The notes beneath the pieces are model-generated. The model worked only from the letters and a program-made list of their open reading frames with translations, ran no database searches and was not told the origin of the DNA. A stretch of 40,137 nt of DNA, taken from positions 1 to 40,137 of the IMG/VR virus record IMGVR_UViG_3300047469_000384; one strand, 5' to 3'. Below, piece after piece: positions 7,672 through 15,351 of the stretch. Origin of the DNA: a virus. Numbering within the stretch: the stretch's first letter is position 1; each line of letters starts with the position of its first letter. The translations under genes and the position numbers were made by a program.

Positions 7672-8724
7672 ATGCGTCGTGAAACCCGTATCGCGTATAA
7701 CGCCTATCTGGCCCAGATTGCGCGCCTCAATGGCGTGGAACTGGCGACCGAAAGCTTTTCGGTCGCCCCGACCGTCCAGCAGACGTTGAGCGAACTCATC
7801 CAGCAGTCCAGCGCTTTCCTTCAGAAGATCGCGTTCGAAACCGTGCCCAATCAAGAAGGCCAGAAGGTCGGCGTGGGCGTAACCCGCCCGCTGGCTGGCC
7901 GGGTCAATACGCGCGGCGGCACGCGCCGAACGCCCACCGATCCGACCGACACCAGCGACGGCGGCAACTACCGGTGCGAACAGACCTTTTATGACCATGC
8001 ACTCAGTTGGGAACGGCTCGACGCATGGCGCCACAAGCCCAATTTCCAAACGCTGGTCCGTGACGTTATCGTGCAGCGTCAGGGGCTCGACCGCATCACC
8101 ATCGGCTTTCACGGCACGTCGGTCGCCGCCACCACCAATCTGGTCGCCAATCCGCGCCTTCAGGACGTCAACAAGGGCTGGTTGCACAAGATCCGCCAAT
8201 ATGCGCCGGAACGTGTGCTGGACGACGGCGCGCTGACGGCTGCGGGCAAGGCGATCTATGTTGCCGACACCGACGACGCCACCAAGCGCGACTATGTCAA
8301 TCTCGACGCGCTGGTGAAGGACGCCGCAGCCGGCCTGCTCGATGAATGGCATCAGGAAGCCGATGACCTCGTCGTGATGATCGGCCGGGATCTCGTCCAC
8401 GACAAGCAGATGCCGATCGTCAACAAGGCGGGCAACACCCCTACCGAACAGCTGGCGCGTGACATCATCCTGCGCGGCGCCAATCAGGTCGGCGGCTATT
8501 ATGCCGAGCGCGTCCCCGACTTCCCGACCGCGACCCTGCTCATCACCAGCTACAAAAATCTGGCGATCTATGAGCAGGAGGAATCGCGCCGCCGCTACGT
8601 CAAGGACGAACCGGAACTGACCCAGATCGCCAACTATGAAAGCGTCAACGAGGCTTTCGTGGTCGAGGATTACGGCAAATGCGCCCTGGTCGAAAACATC
8701 GTCATGGGGCCGAAGCCCGCCTGA
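7672..8724 (+). CDS. N: Major capsid protein (P2 gpN family)
   Basis: 350 residues, equal to P2 gpN (357) within a few residues, and with the same opening pattern (MRRETRIAYNAYLAQIARLN). Further family blocks are SVAPTVQQTLSELIQQSS, GVGVTRPLAGRVNTRGGT, LDRITIGFHGTSVAATT and VNKGWLHKIRQYAPERVL. It has the HK97-type fold and builds the icosahedral shell; gpO normally trims its N-terminus. A GGAG Shine-Dalgarno sits 12 bases before the start. It follows O by 42 bases in the head operon. Confidence 0.97.
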   Translation: MRRETRIAYNAYLAQIARLNGVELATESFSVAPTVQQTLSELIQQSSAFLQKIAFETVPNQEGQKVGVGVTRPLAGRVNTRGGTRRTPTDPTDTSDGGNYRCEQTFYDHALSWERLDAWRHKPNFQTLVRDVIVQRQGLDRITIGFHGTSVAATTNLVANPRLQDVNKGWLHKIRQYAPERVLDDGALTAAGKAIYVADTDDATKRDYVNLDALVKDAAAGLLDEWHQEADDLVVMIGRDLVHDKQMPIVNKAGNTPTEQLARDIILRGANQVGGYYAERVPDFPTATLLITSYKNLAIYEQEESRRRYVKDEPELTQIANYESVNEAFVVEDYGKCALVENIVMGPKPA

Positions 8725-8771
8725 TCGGCGCGGCCCTGAACGCAATCCGCTCCATCTGACAGGACACGCAT

Positions 8772-9599
8772 ATGAGCCTCGCTCGTCGCAATCGTGATCG
8801 CATCCTCGCTGCCCAGACCATCAGCGCAGCGGCTGCACCTGCTGGTGGAGCGGGCGCCGCCCCTGCTGCCGATAATCTCCAGGCAGCAGGGGCGGTCAAT
8901 CCTTCCCCCGCCAATCGCGCCGCGGCGCAGATCGGCCTGCGCCTGACGCATGATCTGCGCCGCCTGAAGGAAATCCGGTCCATCGACCTCAAGATTGCCG
9001 CCAAGCGCGAAATGCTGCCGGAATATCGCGATTGGGTGGCCGGCGTCGTCGGCGCGGATGCAGGTGTCGGCACCGGCCTTGCGGCTGATGTCGTGCCGAC
9101 CATCATGGTCTGGCATATCGACACCGGCGCCTATGCCGCCGCGCTCGACATCGCCGATTTCCTGCTGAGGCATAAGGTCGCGATGCCGTCGCGCTATCAA
9201 CGCGATGCCGCGACGATCGTGGTGGAAGAAATCGCCACCGCCGCGCTCAAAGCACAGGGCGCCGACGCGTCCTTCCCGCTCGAAATCCTCGATCACGTTT
9301 CCGACCTGACCGCCGCCTGCGACATCCATGACGAGGTACGCGCCAAGCTGCTCAAGGCGATCGGCATAGAGCAGCTGCGCGACGCTGAGGATCTTTCCGC
9401 AGATGATGCCTTCGCCGCCCTGACAGCGGCAGTCTCCACCCTGAACGAAGCCCAGCGTCTCAATGACCGGGTCGGCGTGAAGGACAGGATCAAGCGCGGC
9501 CTAAAGCTGATGGCAGCCATCACCGCTGCCCGCGAAAAGGCCATCGCCGAACAGAACAACGAACAGGGCGGCCTGGACCAGAACGGTTCCGGCGCCTGA
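8772..9599 (+). CDS. M: Terminase endonuclease subunit (P2 gpM family)
   Basis: 275 residues (P2 gpM 247; the extra length is an alanine/glycine-rich insert at 18-50). In the P2 family this subunit makes the cos cuts together with gpP. Family features are the N-terminal SLARRNRDRILA, the LRLTHDLRRLKEIRSIDLKIAAKREMLP helix, MVWHIDTGAYAAALDIADFLLRH, and a long helical C-terminus. It follows N by 47 bases and leads into an unusual small gene before L. Confidence 0.93.
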   Translation: MSLARRNRDRILAAQTISAAAAPAGGAGAAPAADNLQAAGAVNPSPANRAAAQIGLRLTHDLRRLKEIRSIDLKIAAKREMLPEYRDWVAGVVGADAGVGTGLAADVVPTIMVWHIDTGAYAAALDIADFLLRHKVAMPSRYQRDAATIVVEEIATAALKAQGADASFPLEILDHVSDLTAACDIHDEVRAKLLKAIGIEQLRDAEDLSADDAFAALTAAVSTLNEAQRLNDRVGVKDRIKRGLKLMAAITAAREKAIAEQNNEQGGLDQNGSGA

Positions 9600-9721
9600 C
9601 AGGCTCGCCCCCGGCGCTCAGGGGCGGATCGCGCGATGCGGGAGGCCTTCGGGCCGCAGGGCCGCACTCTGCCCCGATCCTCACCCCTGTAAGCCGGCGG
9701 GCCGGCCGGAATGGAGACGTT

Positions 9722-9946
9722 ATGACCATTGCCCTCGCCATCTGGCTCATCTTCAAATGCCTGTTCCTCACCCTGTCGGCGTTGATCTTCGCCGCCCTTG
9801 GCATCGGATGCGGCATCGGCGCCATGCTGGCGGTGGATGATGGTTCGCATCCCGCACTGGCGCCCTCTCTGCTGGGCATCAGTCTTTATTTTCTGTGCTG
9901 GGAAATCGCCTTCATCGCCCTGCTGGCGCGGATGATCATTGCATGA
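9722..9946 (+). CDS. Small two-helix membrane protein between M and L
   Basis: 74 residues with two hydrophobic segments (about 4-36 and 49-72) separated by a short charged loop VDDGSHP. The ATG follows GGAGACGTT, a good Shine-Dalgarno, and the stop overlaps the L start by four bases (ATGA), so it is coupled to the head operon. P2 has no gene at this spot. The fold would fit a holin, antiholin or superinfection-exclusion protein, but no motif decides. The 120-base gap before it is GC-rich and holds no other gene that I can support. Confidence 0.65.
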   Translation: MTIALAIWLIFKCLFLTLSALIFAALGIGCGIGAMLAVDDGSHPALAPSLLGISLYFLCWEIAFIALLARMIIA

Positions 9947-10425
9947 CCTTCGTCGCCCGCCCTCCCGCATCCGAAATCGATCAGCCACCGGGGCCGGAAG
10001 CCGACGTCATCAACGACAGCTTTTTCCCGGATATCAACCCGGCGGCTGTTCGCGAGGCCGCGAGGATCCCGACCAGCATCACGCCCGCCCGCCTGCGCGC
10101 CGCCATCCTTGGCGCGATCATGACGGTGGAGATCGACCTGCGTGCATTCGCCGCGGCGTCCATCGCCGCAGGCCATGCCACGCTCGCCGCCGTCCCCGCG
10201 CCGCAGCTGGATGGACAGAGCGTGCAGCTGCTCCGCTACGGCCGCGCCATCGCCCTTTACGCCAAGGCCGAATTGATCGAACGCCACCGGGATTTCGACA
10301 CCACGGCAGCCGGCGGCGGTCAGGTGGACGAACTCACCCCGTCCATCGGCGAACTGCGCCGCGATGCGCAACATGCCGTGCGCGACATGCTCGGTCGCAC
10401 CCGCACCGTGGTCGATCTCATCTGA
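9943..10425 (+). CDS. L: Head completion/stabilization protein (P2 gpL family)
   Basis: 160 residues (P2 gpL 169). It seals filled heads by joining the portal before the tail attaches. The family pattern is clear: INDSFFPDINPAAVREAARIPTSITPARLRAAILGAIMTVEIDL near residues 22-65, a central RYGRAIALYAKAELIERHRDFDTT, and ELRRDAQHAVRDMLGR near the end. The start at 9943 overlaps the upstream stop by four bases; the stop shares one base with the X start. Confidence 0.94.
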   Translation: MTFVARPPASEIDQPPGPEADVINDSFFPDINPAAVREAARIPTSITPARLRAAILGAIMTVEIDLRAFAAASIAAGHATLAAVPAPQLDGQSVQLLRYGRAIALYAKAELIERHRDFDTTAAGGGQVDELTPSIGELRRDAQHAVRDMLGRTRTVVDLI

Positions 10426-10649
10426 TGCCGGCCGAACAGCGCCTTGTGGCCCTACAGGGGGACAAGCTGGACCTGCTGCTCTGGCGCGATGCCGGGCTTG
10501 GCCCCGCCGAAATCGCCCGTGTGTGCGACGCCAATCCCGGCCTTGCCGCCCTTGGCCCTGTCCTACCGCGCGGCACCGTGGTCATCGTGCCCGCCACCAC
10601 CGATGCCGGCGCCGCCCGCGCGCTCCCCCTCATTCAGCTTTGGGACTGA
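10425..10649 (+). CDS. X: Tail protein X (P2 gpX family, LysM-like)
   Basis: 74 residues, like P2 gpX (67). It is a small essential tail protein with a LysM-like fold, thought to belong to the baseplate hub region. Visible pattern: LVALQGDKLDLLLWRDAG, AEIARVCDANPGLAALGPVLPRGTVVIVP, ending in IQLWD, as in the family. The ATG at 10425 shares its A with the L stop codon. Confidence 0.92.
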   Translation: MPAEQRLVALQGDKLDLLLWRDAGLGPAEIARVCDANPGLAALGPVLPRGTVVIVPATTDAGAARALPLIQLWD

Positions 10650-10652
10650 TCC

Positions 10653-10985
10653 ATGGACCTGCAAAACTCCCTCGAATCGGCGGCAGACCTGATCCGCTCG
10701 CTCACCCCCTCGCTGATCGGCTCCGCCGTCGCACAGGCATGGAAGCCCTCGCTGCCCTTCCGCCAGCGCTTCCTGCAATGGGTGGTGGGTTCCACCGTCA
10801 GTTTCTACGCCACCAACGCCATCACGGCGCTGACGGGCTGGAACGGCTTTGTCGCACAATCGATCGCCTTCGGCATCGCCCTGATCGCCGTGGACGCCAC
10901 CCCGCGCATCGCCAAGGCCGCGATCGACACGCTCAGCAGCGTGCCGGGCCGCCTCGCTGACCGCTTTCTGCCGAAGAAGGACTGA
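10653..10985 (+). CDS. Putative holin
   Basis: 110 residues beginning three bases after X and directly before the endolysin, the classic holin position. Two hydrophobic segments (about 44-62, WVVGSTVSFYATNAITAL, and 66-84, GFVAQSIAFGIALIAVDA) are followed by a basic C-terminal tail ending in KKD. Holins form the inner-membrane holes that release the endolysin. The assignment rests on topology and context, since holins share little sequence. It does not resemble P2 gpY. Confidence 0.75.
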   Translation: MDLQNSLESAADLIRSLTPSLIGSAVAQAWKPSLPFRQRFLQWVVGSTVSFYATNAITALTGWNGFVAQSIAFGIALIAVDATPRIAKAAIDTLSSVPGRLADRFLPKKD

Positions 10986-10988
10986 CCC

Positions 10989-11441
10989 ATGCAGCTGTCG
11001 CCCAACTTTAGCCTGGCCGAATTTACCGCGTCCGCAACCGCCGTGGCCCAGCGGATCGACAACACCCCCAGCGCCGTCCAGATCGCGGCGATGAAGCTGC
11101 TCTGCGCCAAGGTGCTGGAGCCGCTTCGTGCCCATTTCGGCAAGCCGGTGCATGTCACGTCGGGTTTCCGTTCACCAAAGCTTTGCCTCGCGATCGGATC
11201 GGCAGTCACCAGCCAGCACGCCTTTGGCGAAGCCGCCGATTTCGAGATCCCCGGCATCGACAATGTGACGGTCGCCACCTTCATCCGCGAACGCATGGCG
11301 TTCGACCAGTTGATCTTGGAAAATTACACGCGCGGTCAGCCAAACAGCGGCTGGATCCACGTCAGCTATCGTGATGGCCGGCTGCGCAAGGATGTGCTGA
11401 CCTATTCGCGTCGCGCCTATTTCAAAGGGCTGCTGGGATGA
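10989..11441 (+). CDS. Endolysin, zinc D-Ala-D-Ala peptidase (M15_3 family)
   Basis: 150 residues. The zinc ligands of the M15 fold are visible: H77 in TSQHAFGEAAD, D84 in the same block and H124 in WIHVS. The conserved arginine lies in SGFRSP (58-63). The enzyme cuts peptide crosslinks in peptidoglycan, whereas P2 gpK is a glycosidase-type lysozyme, so the lysis enzyme has been replaced here. No signal peptide or SAR helix is seen, so it depends on the holin upstream. The stop overlaps the Rz start by four bases. Confidence 0.93.
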   Translation: MQLSPNFSLAEFTASATAVAQRIDNTPSAVQIAAMKLLCAKVLEPLRAHFGKPVHVTSGFRSPKLCLAIGSAVTSQHAFGEAADFEIPGIDNVTVATFIRERMAFDQLILENYTRGQPNSGWIHVSYRDGRLRKDVLTYSRRAYFKGLLG

Positions 11442-11833
11442 TCGGGAAATCGCATCTCGCTATGGCCGCCGCACTGGCCGCCTGCACGGCCGGCATCGGT
11501 GGCTTCTTCTATGGCACCAGCGTTGGCAGTGCGCAGGAACAGGCTGCGCAGAAGCGAGCGGACGATGCTCGGGATGCCGCCGCCAAGAAGCTGCAGGGCC
11601 AGATCGACGCCGCGACCGAGCGCGCACAGGCAGTGGAATATGCCCGCCAGGGCGTTGTCAGGGAAATTTACAATGAAACGCAGAAGGTCATCGAAAAGCC
11701 GGTCTATCGCAATCTGTGCGTTGATGCTGACGGCGTCGGCCTGCTCGACCGCGCCGCGTCCACGGCCAACAGCGAAGATCTCTGGCGCATATCTGGCGAC
11801 ACCCGCCCCATTGCCGAAGGTCCAGCGGAATGA
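11438..11833 (+). CDS. Rz: Rz-like inner-membrane spanin subunit
   Basis: 131 residues: an N-terminal signal-anchor (about 7-27, AMAAALAACTAGIGGFFYG), then a charged alanine-rich coiled-coil-like helix (30-90), then CVDADGVGLLDRA, the usual Rz C-terminal pattern. i-Spanins span the periplasm and pair with an outer-membrane lipoprotein to fuse membranes in the last step of lysis. It overlaps the endolysin stop by four bases. The partner Rz1 begins inside it in another frame at 11673. Confidence 0.85.
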   Translation: MIGKSHLAMAAALAACTAGIGGFFYGTSVGSAQEQAAQKRADDARDAAAKKLQGQIDAATERAQAVEYARQGVVREIYNETQKVIEKPVYRNLCVDADGVGLLDRAASTANSEDLWRISGDTRPIAEGPAE

Positions 11834-11963
11834 GGCGGGAGAGATGACCGGGGCGCAATGCCTCGGAAGTCTCACCAACATTTATGACGTCGCGGGCCAG
11901 ATCCGTGCTGCCCTGATCGAATTGCAGGCGCAGGCCCGCATGGCGAACGCACAGGCGGATTGA
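11673..11963 (+). CDS. Rz1: Rz1-like outer-membrane spanin lipoprotein, overlapping Rz out of frame
   Basis: 96 residues, translated in the +1 frame relative to Rz and overlapping it for 161 bases. A basic start (MKRRRSSKSRS) is followed by hydrophobic IAICALMLTASAC with a lipobox-like ASAC (C near residue 23), then a proline-rich part (STAPRPRPTA, LATPAPLPK), the hallmark of Rz1. The last 40 residues continue beyond Rz and may interact with it. An AGGG precedes the ATG. The next gene, R, starts three bases after its stop. The overlap architecture plus lipobox make the call fairly safe. Confidence 0.8.
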   Translation: MKRRRSSKSRSIAICALMLTASACSTAPRPRPTAKISGAYLATPAPLPKVQRNEAGEMTGAQCLGSLTNIYDVAGQIRAALIELQAQARMANAQAD

Positions 11964-11965
11964 CG

Positions 11966-12484
11966 ATGCGCAAGGCCGACAGTCTGCGGCAGTGGCTCAC
12001 CGCCTTCCTGCCTGATCTAAAAACCCATCCCGACCGGCTTCAGATCTATGTCGAGGCCGGCCAGATCAACGCGCGGCAATCGCGCACCCTGTCCTTCGCC
12101 TATGCCTATACGCTCAAGGTCGGCATCTGGGATTTCGCGGGCGATGCCGACACGATCATGGTGCCGGTCCTGGCATGGATCGAGAAGGAACAGCCCCAGC
12201 TGCTGCGCCGCACCGATGCCCAGCCCTTCACCTTCGAAGCGGAACTGCTCGACAGCGAGGCGTCAGATATTCTGATCTCCATCGACCTCACCGAAAATGT
12301 GCTGGTGATGCCGCGCGCGGATGGCAGCGGCTATGATCTCGACCATCCCGCCGAACCAGATTTTTCGGACAGTTTCGACGGTGAACAGCCCACCTTCCTG
12401 CAAGGCTTCGCCGCGACCGAAAATGTTTTGGAATCGTCAGATCCCAATGCGGTGCTGACCCCGGCCATTCCGCCCAATGCCTGA
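11966..12484 (+). CDS. R: Tail completion protein (P2 gpR family)
   Basis: 172 residues (P2 gpR 155). Segments typical of the family are KADSLRQWLTAFLPDLKTHPDRLQIYVEAGQI near the N-terminus and IMVPVLAWIEKEQPQLL in the middle. gpR is needed to finish the tail and join it to the head. An upstream TTG at 11960 is in frame, but ATG 11966 gives the better family start. The C-terminal 35 residues are acidic and variable. Confidence 0.9.
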   Translation: MRKADSLRQWLTAFLPDLKTHPDRLQIYVEAGQINARQSRTLSFAYAYTLKVGIWDFAGDADTIMVPVLAWIEKEQPQLLRRTDAQPFTFEAELLDSEASDILISIDLTENVLVMPRADGSGYDLDHPAEPDFSDSFDGEQPTFLQGFAATENVLESSDPNAVLTPAIPPNA

Positions 12485-12493
12485 TCCCGCCAC

Positions 12494-13165
12494 ATGACCG
12501 AAGATCTGGCCGAAATCGAACGGATCGCCGGGGCACTGCTCCGCAGCCTCTCCTCAGGCCAGCGCCGCACCCTCATGCGCCGTATGGCCCGCACCTTGGG
12601 CCAGAGCCAGCGCGAGCGCATCGCCGCCCAGCGCCAGCCTGACGGCGCGAAATTCGAAGCCCGCAAGGAAAAAACCCCGCCGGTGTCGGGCCGTGGCGCA
12701 ACCTGTTTCCTCTACCCGGCCAGCGGTGGCGGCGAACCGCGTAAGGTCATCATGAAAAGCTTTGCCTGGGGCAATGACCGCATGATGACCGGCTTCGATA
12801 TCGAGGCCGGCGCCATCCGCTCTTTCGCCTTCGACAAGGTGGTGAAGTGGCTCCCGGTGCCGGTGGAATATCGCAATGCCGGCGGCAGCAGCCTGCGCCG
12901 CCGGGGCGGCCTGCGTCGCCGCGCCATGTTCCGCCGTCTCGCCAGCGCGCGCTTCCTGCGCACCGGCGCCGACGATCAGGGCTTTTGGGTCGGCTTTTCC
13001 GGCAAGGTGTCGCAGATCGCGGGCGTCCACCAATATGGTCTGCGCGACAAGCCGTCGTTGCGGGCGGAGGCGGTGCCCTATCCCAAGCGTGCATTGCTCG
13101 GCGCGACAGCAAGAGACCGCGAGCAACTGCTCGATCTGCTTTACACCCACATTTCAGATGCCTAG
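12494..13165 (+). CDS. S: Tail completion protein / virion morphogenesis (P2 gpS family) with internal insertion
   Basis: 223 residues, much longer than P2 gpS (150). The N-terminal block (1-55, RRTLMRRMARTLGQSQRERIAAQRQPDGAKFEARK) and the C-terminal block (from about 138, LRRRAMFRRLASARFL to GVHQYGLRDKPS and LLGATARDREQLLDLLY) are standard gpS. Between them lies an insert of about 70 residues including SGRGATCFLYPASGGG and WGNDRMMTGFDIEAGAIRSF. A second, diverged copy of the last 35 codons follows the acyltransferase at 14392-14511. Confidence 0.88.
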   Translation: MTEDLAEIERIAGALLRSLSSGQRRTLMRRMARTLGQSQRERIAAQRQPDGAKFEARKEKTPPVSGRGATCFLYPASGGGEPRKVIMKSFAWGNDRMMTGFDIEAGAIRSFAFDKVVKWLPVPVEYRNAGGSSLRRRGGLRRRAMFRRLASARFLRTGADDQGFWVGFSGKVSQIAGVHQYGLRDKPSLRAEAVPYPKRALLGATARDREQLLDLLYTHISDA

Positions 13166-13243
13166 CCAATCGGCTGCTCCGGCGGCAATATGGCATCCAA
13201 ATAGAACAAATCGCTCCATTGCTGCCAGATTTCCACGAATGAT

Positions 13244-13272
13244 TTGGTGAAGCATCGATTTTGGTGCATTAT
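13244..13272 (+). promoter_or_regulatory. Candidate promoter of the acyltransferase moron
   Basis: TTGGTG (13244-13249), 17-base spacer, CATTAT (13267-13272), a plausible sigma-70 promoter inside the 137-base AT-richer gap after S. A host-type promoter would let the gene be expressed from the silent prophage. Based on spacing and hexamers only. Confidence 0.4.
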
Positions 13273-13302
13273 TGCACTGCACAATTGCTAGGGGATGAAA
13301 TT

Positions 13303-14352
13303 GTGGGTGACGTGAATGCGGCAGGCCTGAGCATCAAGCCACAGAAACAGGAATTTCTGTCCATCCAGGTGTTGCGCGGGGTCGCGGCTCTGAGCGTCGT
13401 CATCTTTCATTCGCTCATGAGGTTCGGGACGGAGGTAAATGCTCTTGCCGCCGGCGTGGACATATTTTTTGTCATTTCGGGCTTCGTCATGGTTGCATCT
13501 ACGGATGGCAAGCCACTCACGCCCGGAACATTTCTGAAGCGCCGGCTGCAAAGGATCGTTCCCCTCTACTGGATCGCGCTGGCCGCGACGTTGGTGACGA
13601 TCATGGTCGGGGTCATGGACAGGCCACTGCCTCCGCCAGACGAGATCTTGAAATCCTTCTTCTTCATTTTTTATACCGACAGCCACAGCCTCAAGCCGCT
13701 CCCATTCCTGGGAGTGGGCTGGACACTCAATTATGAGATGCTGTTCTACCTGCTGTTCGCGGCCACCATGGCGCTGGGAACGCTGCGTCAGATCTTCGTC
13801 CTGGCGGTCGTCTTCGCCCTTGCAGTGGCTGCCCGAAAATTCATTGATCCCAACAATGGATTTGCCCTGCGGATGACGAGCCCGCTGCCTTTCGAATTTC
13901 TGTTTGGCATGTGCATCGCCTATTTTCGTCCGATCATACTCAAGGTGCCAACCGCACTCTTGGTCATCGCACTGACCGTTGGCGTCGCCATACTCATAAT
14001 GGATATCCAAAGCGCGCGTACGATAACGGGCGGCATCCCCTCAGCAATGATCGTCGCTGCCGCTGTGGGCCTTGAGCGTCGTCTACCTTGGGGTGCGTTC
14101 AAACCCGCGCTCTGGATCGGTAACGCGTCCTATGCCTTGTACCTGTTCCATGGGCTTGTAATTGATATTCTTCTGGAGTTTGGACCCAAGGTCAATATTG
14201 TGGTTGGAACGCTGTTTTTCACTATCTGCTCAGTGATCTCCGCATTATTGATCTATTCATTCATTGAAAAGCCGATCATGAATTTCATGAGAAGCATTTC
14301 AACTGCGAAGAGATCGTCCATCGGCAACGAGAATGCTGCGACCATCTCTTAG
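13303..14352 (+). CDS. Membrane acyltransferase (AT-3 / OafA type), lysogenic-conversion moron
   Basis: 349 residues from the GTG at 13303, chosen because AGGGG lies 8 bases upstream; in-frame TTG 13261 is an alternative. Family signs: LSIQVLRGVAALSVVIFHSL (catalytic histidine of acyltransferase-3), GVDIFFVISGFVM, LKRRLQRIVPLYWIA, GVGWTLNYEMLFYLLFA and about ten hydrophobic segments. Such enzymes O-acylate surface polysaccharide, often changing phage receptors. It lies between the complete S gene and a stray S 3' end, has its own promoter and is less GC-rich than its neighbours, all signs of a recently acquired moron. The sugar target is unknown. Confidence 0.9.
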   Translation: MGDVNAAGLSIKPQKQEFLSIQVLRGVAALSVVIFHSLMRFGTEVNALAAGVDIFFVISGFVMVASTDGKPLTPGTFLKRRLQRIVPLYWIALAATLVTIMVGVMDRPLPPPDEILKSFFFIFYTDSHSLKPLPFLGVGWTLNYEMLFYLLFAATMALGTLRQIFVLAVVFALAVAARKFIDPNNGFALRMTSPLPFEFLFGMCIAYFRPIILKVPTALLVIALTVGVAILIMDIQSARTITGGIPSAMIVAAAVGLERRLPWGAFKPALWIGNASYALYLFHGLVIDILLEFGPKVNIVVGTLFFTICSVISALLIYSFIEKPIMNFMRSISTAKRSSIGNENAATIS

Positions 14353-14391
14353 ATCAGCGATTTCACACTGCTCGGCGGATTGAGACATTTG

Positions 14392-14511
14392 GGGTTCCCC
14401 CTGCGTGTGCAGGCCGAGCCCTATCCGAAACGCGAACTGCTAGGCGCGTCGGAGGCCGACCGCGAGGCGCTGCTGGATTTGCTATACAGCCAGATCACCG
14501 AAGCCGCCTAG
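14392..14511 (+). pseudogene. Remnant: second copy of the 3' end of gene S
   Basis: From 14401 this frame encodes LRVQAEPYPKRELLGASE and on to a TAG at 14509, aligning without gaps to the last 35 residues of the gpS encoded at 12494-13165 (about 23 of 35 identical). No start codon or N-terminal part is present. The two copies differ too much to be a fresh duplication, so the fragment probably came with the acyltransferase from a related phage. The stop codon shares its last base with the first base of the IS. Confidence 0.8.
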
Positions 14512-14523
14512 GGTGCGGACTCA

Positions 14524-14991
14524 TTAGAGCCACCAGATGACGGCGGCGGCGAGGCTGATGGCACCCATGAAGTTTTTGAGGTTGCGATCGAAGCGGGTGG
14601 CGATGCGGCGCCAGTCTTTGAAGCGGCAGAACATTCGCTCGATGACATTACGCTGTTTGTAGATCGCTCGATCGTAATCGTACTGGATCTTGCGGTTCTT
14701 GCGCGGCGGGATGACGGCCTGGGTGCCGCGCTCGTCAAGCCATTCGCGCAGGGCCTGACTGTCATAGCCTTTGTCGGCGACGAGTTGGGCCGAGGGCGGC
14801 ATGGCCTCGATGCAAAGCTGCGCGACCTTGCAATCATGGACGTTTCCGGGCGTCAGGAGCAGGACGCAGGGGCGGCCTTTCTCGTCGCAGACCGCGTGGA
14901 GCTTGGTGTTGCGTCCGCCTTTCGTGCGGCCGATACCATGAGCCAAGGCCCCCCTTTCCCACCACCGGCGCAGCGGTGGACCTTGATGCAA
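14524..14991 (-). CDS. IS5-family transposase, OrfB (DDE domain)
   Basis: 155 residues in the -1 frame relative to OrfA. It carries the rest of the DDE domain: TKGGRNTKLHAVCDEKGRP, second aspartate in QLVADKGYDS, RGTQAVIPPRKNRK, and the glutamate in NVIERMFCRFKDWRRIATRFD (the Y-(2)R-(3)E-(6)K region). It is probably made mainly as an OrfA-OrfB fusion by programmed frameshifting. Confidence 0.85.
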   Translation of the reverse strand: MHQGPPLRRWWERGALAHGIGRTKGGRNTKLHAVCDEKGRPCVLLLTPGNVHDCKVAQLCIEAMPPSAQLVADKGYDSQALREWLDERGTQAVIPPRKNRKIQYDYDRAIYKQRNVIERMFCRFKDWRRIATRFDRNLKNFMGAISLAAAVIWWL

Positions 14992-15278
14992 CTGCTGTCG
15001 ATGAACAGGCGATCTGGAGCGTCGCCGGCTCCAGCCAGCGCGCTGAAAATACCTTCCCAGATGCCGCGTTCGGACCAGCGGACGAACCGATTGTAGAGCG
15101 TCTTCTTCGGACCATAAACCTCAGCACAGTCCGCCCAGCGCCCGCCGCAGCGAAGCGCGTGGATGATCCCGCTCAACACTCGACGATCATCCACACGAGG
15201 CTTGCCGCGAACATCCGTCGGCAAAAACGGCTCGATCCGAGCCCACTGCGCATCGGAAAACCAAAAGAAATCAGACAT
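14853..15278 (-). CDS. IS5-family transposase, OrfA
   Basis: The first reading frame of the IS transposase, 141 residues from the MSDFFWFSD start. It has the N-terminal DUF4096-like region (WARIEPFLPTD, RCGGRWADCAEVYGPKKTLYNRF) and the first catalytic aspartate in LFIDSSCIKVHR. It overlaps OrfB; the run GGGAAAGGGGGGCC on the minus strand (14960-14947) is the likely -1 slippage region joining the two frames. Alone it lacks the other two catalytic acids. Confidence 0.85.
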   Translation of the reverse strand: MSDFFWFSDAQWARIEPFLPTDVRGKPRVDDRRVLSGIIHALRCGGRWADCAEVYGPKKTLYNRFVRWSERGIWEGIFSALAGAGDAPDRLFIDSSCIKVHRCAGGGKGGPWLMVSAARKADATPSSTRSATRKAAPASCS

Positions 15279-15351
15279 CTCACCGCCTCCTCGCCGAAGC
15301 ACTGAATCATAATCTGATCACCAAAGGAATCCGGTTATTGGGTCCGGACCC

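Larger units (their letters stand above)
14511..15351 (-). mobile_element. IS5-family insertion sequence (IS427-like), 841 bp
   Basis: The ends are imperfect inverted repeats: GGGTGCGGACTCATTA at the left and GGGTCCGGACCCAATA read inward from the right. A TA dinucleotide (14509-14510 and 15352-15353) is repeated on both sides as the target duplication. It encodes a two-frame DDE transposase on the minus strand. Both frames look intact, so the IS may still be active. Confidence 0.85.

Noticed and set aside
7648-8745. 365-codon open frame on the minus strand opposite N
   Set aside because: It is the reverse shadow of the major capsid gene; high GC keeps the antisense frame open and the residues have no family pattern.
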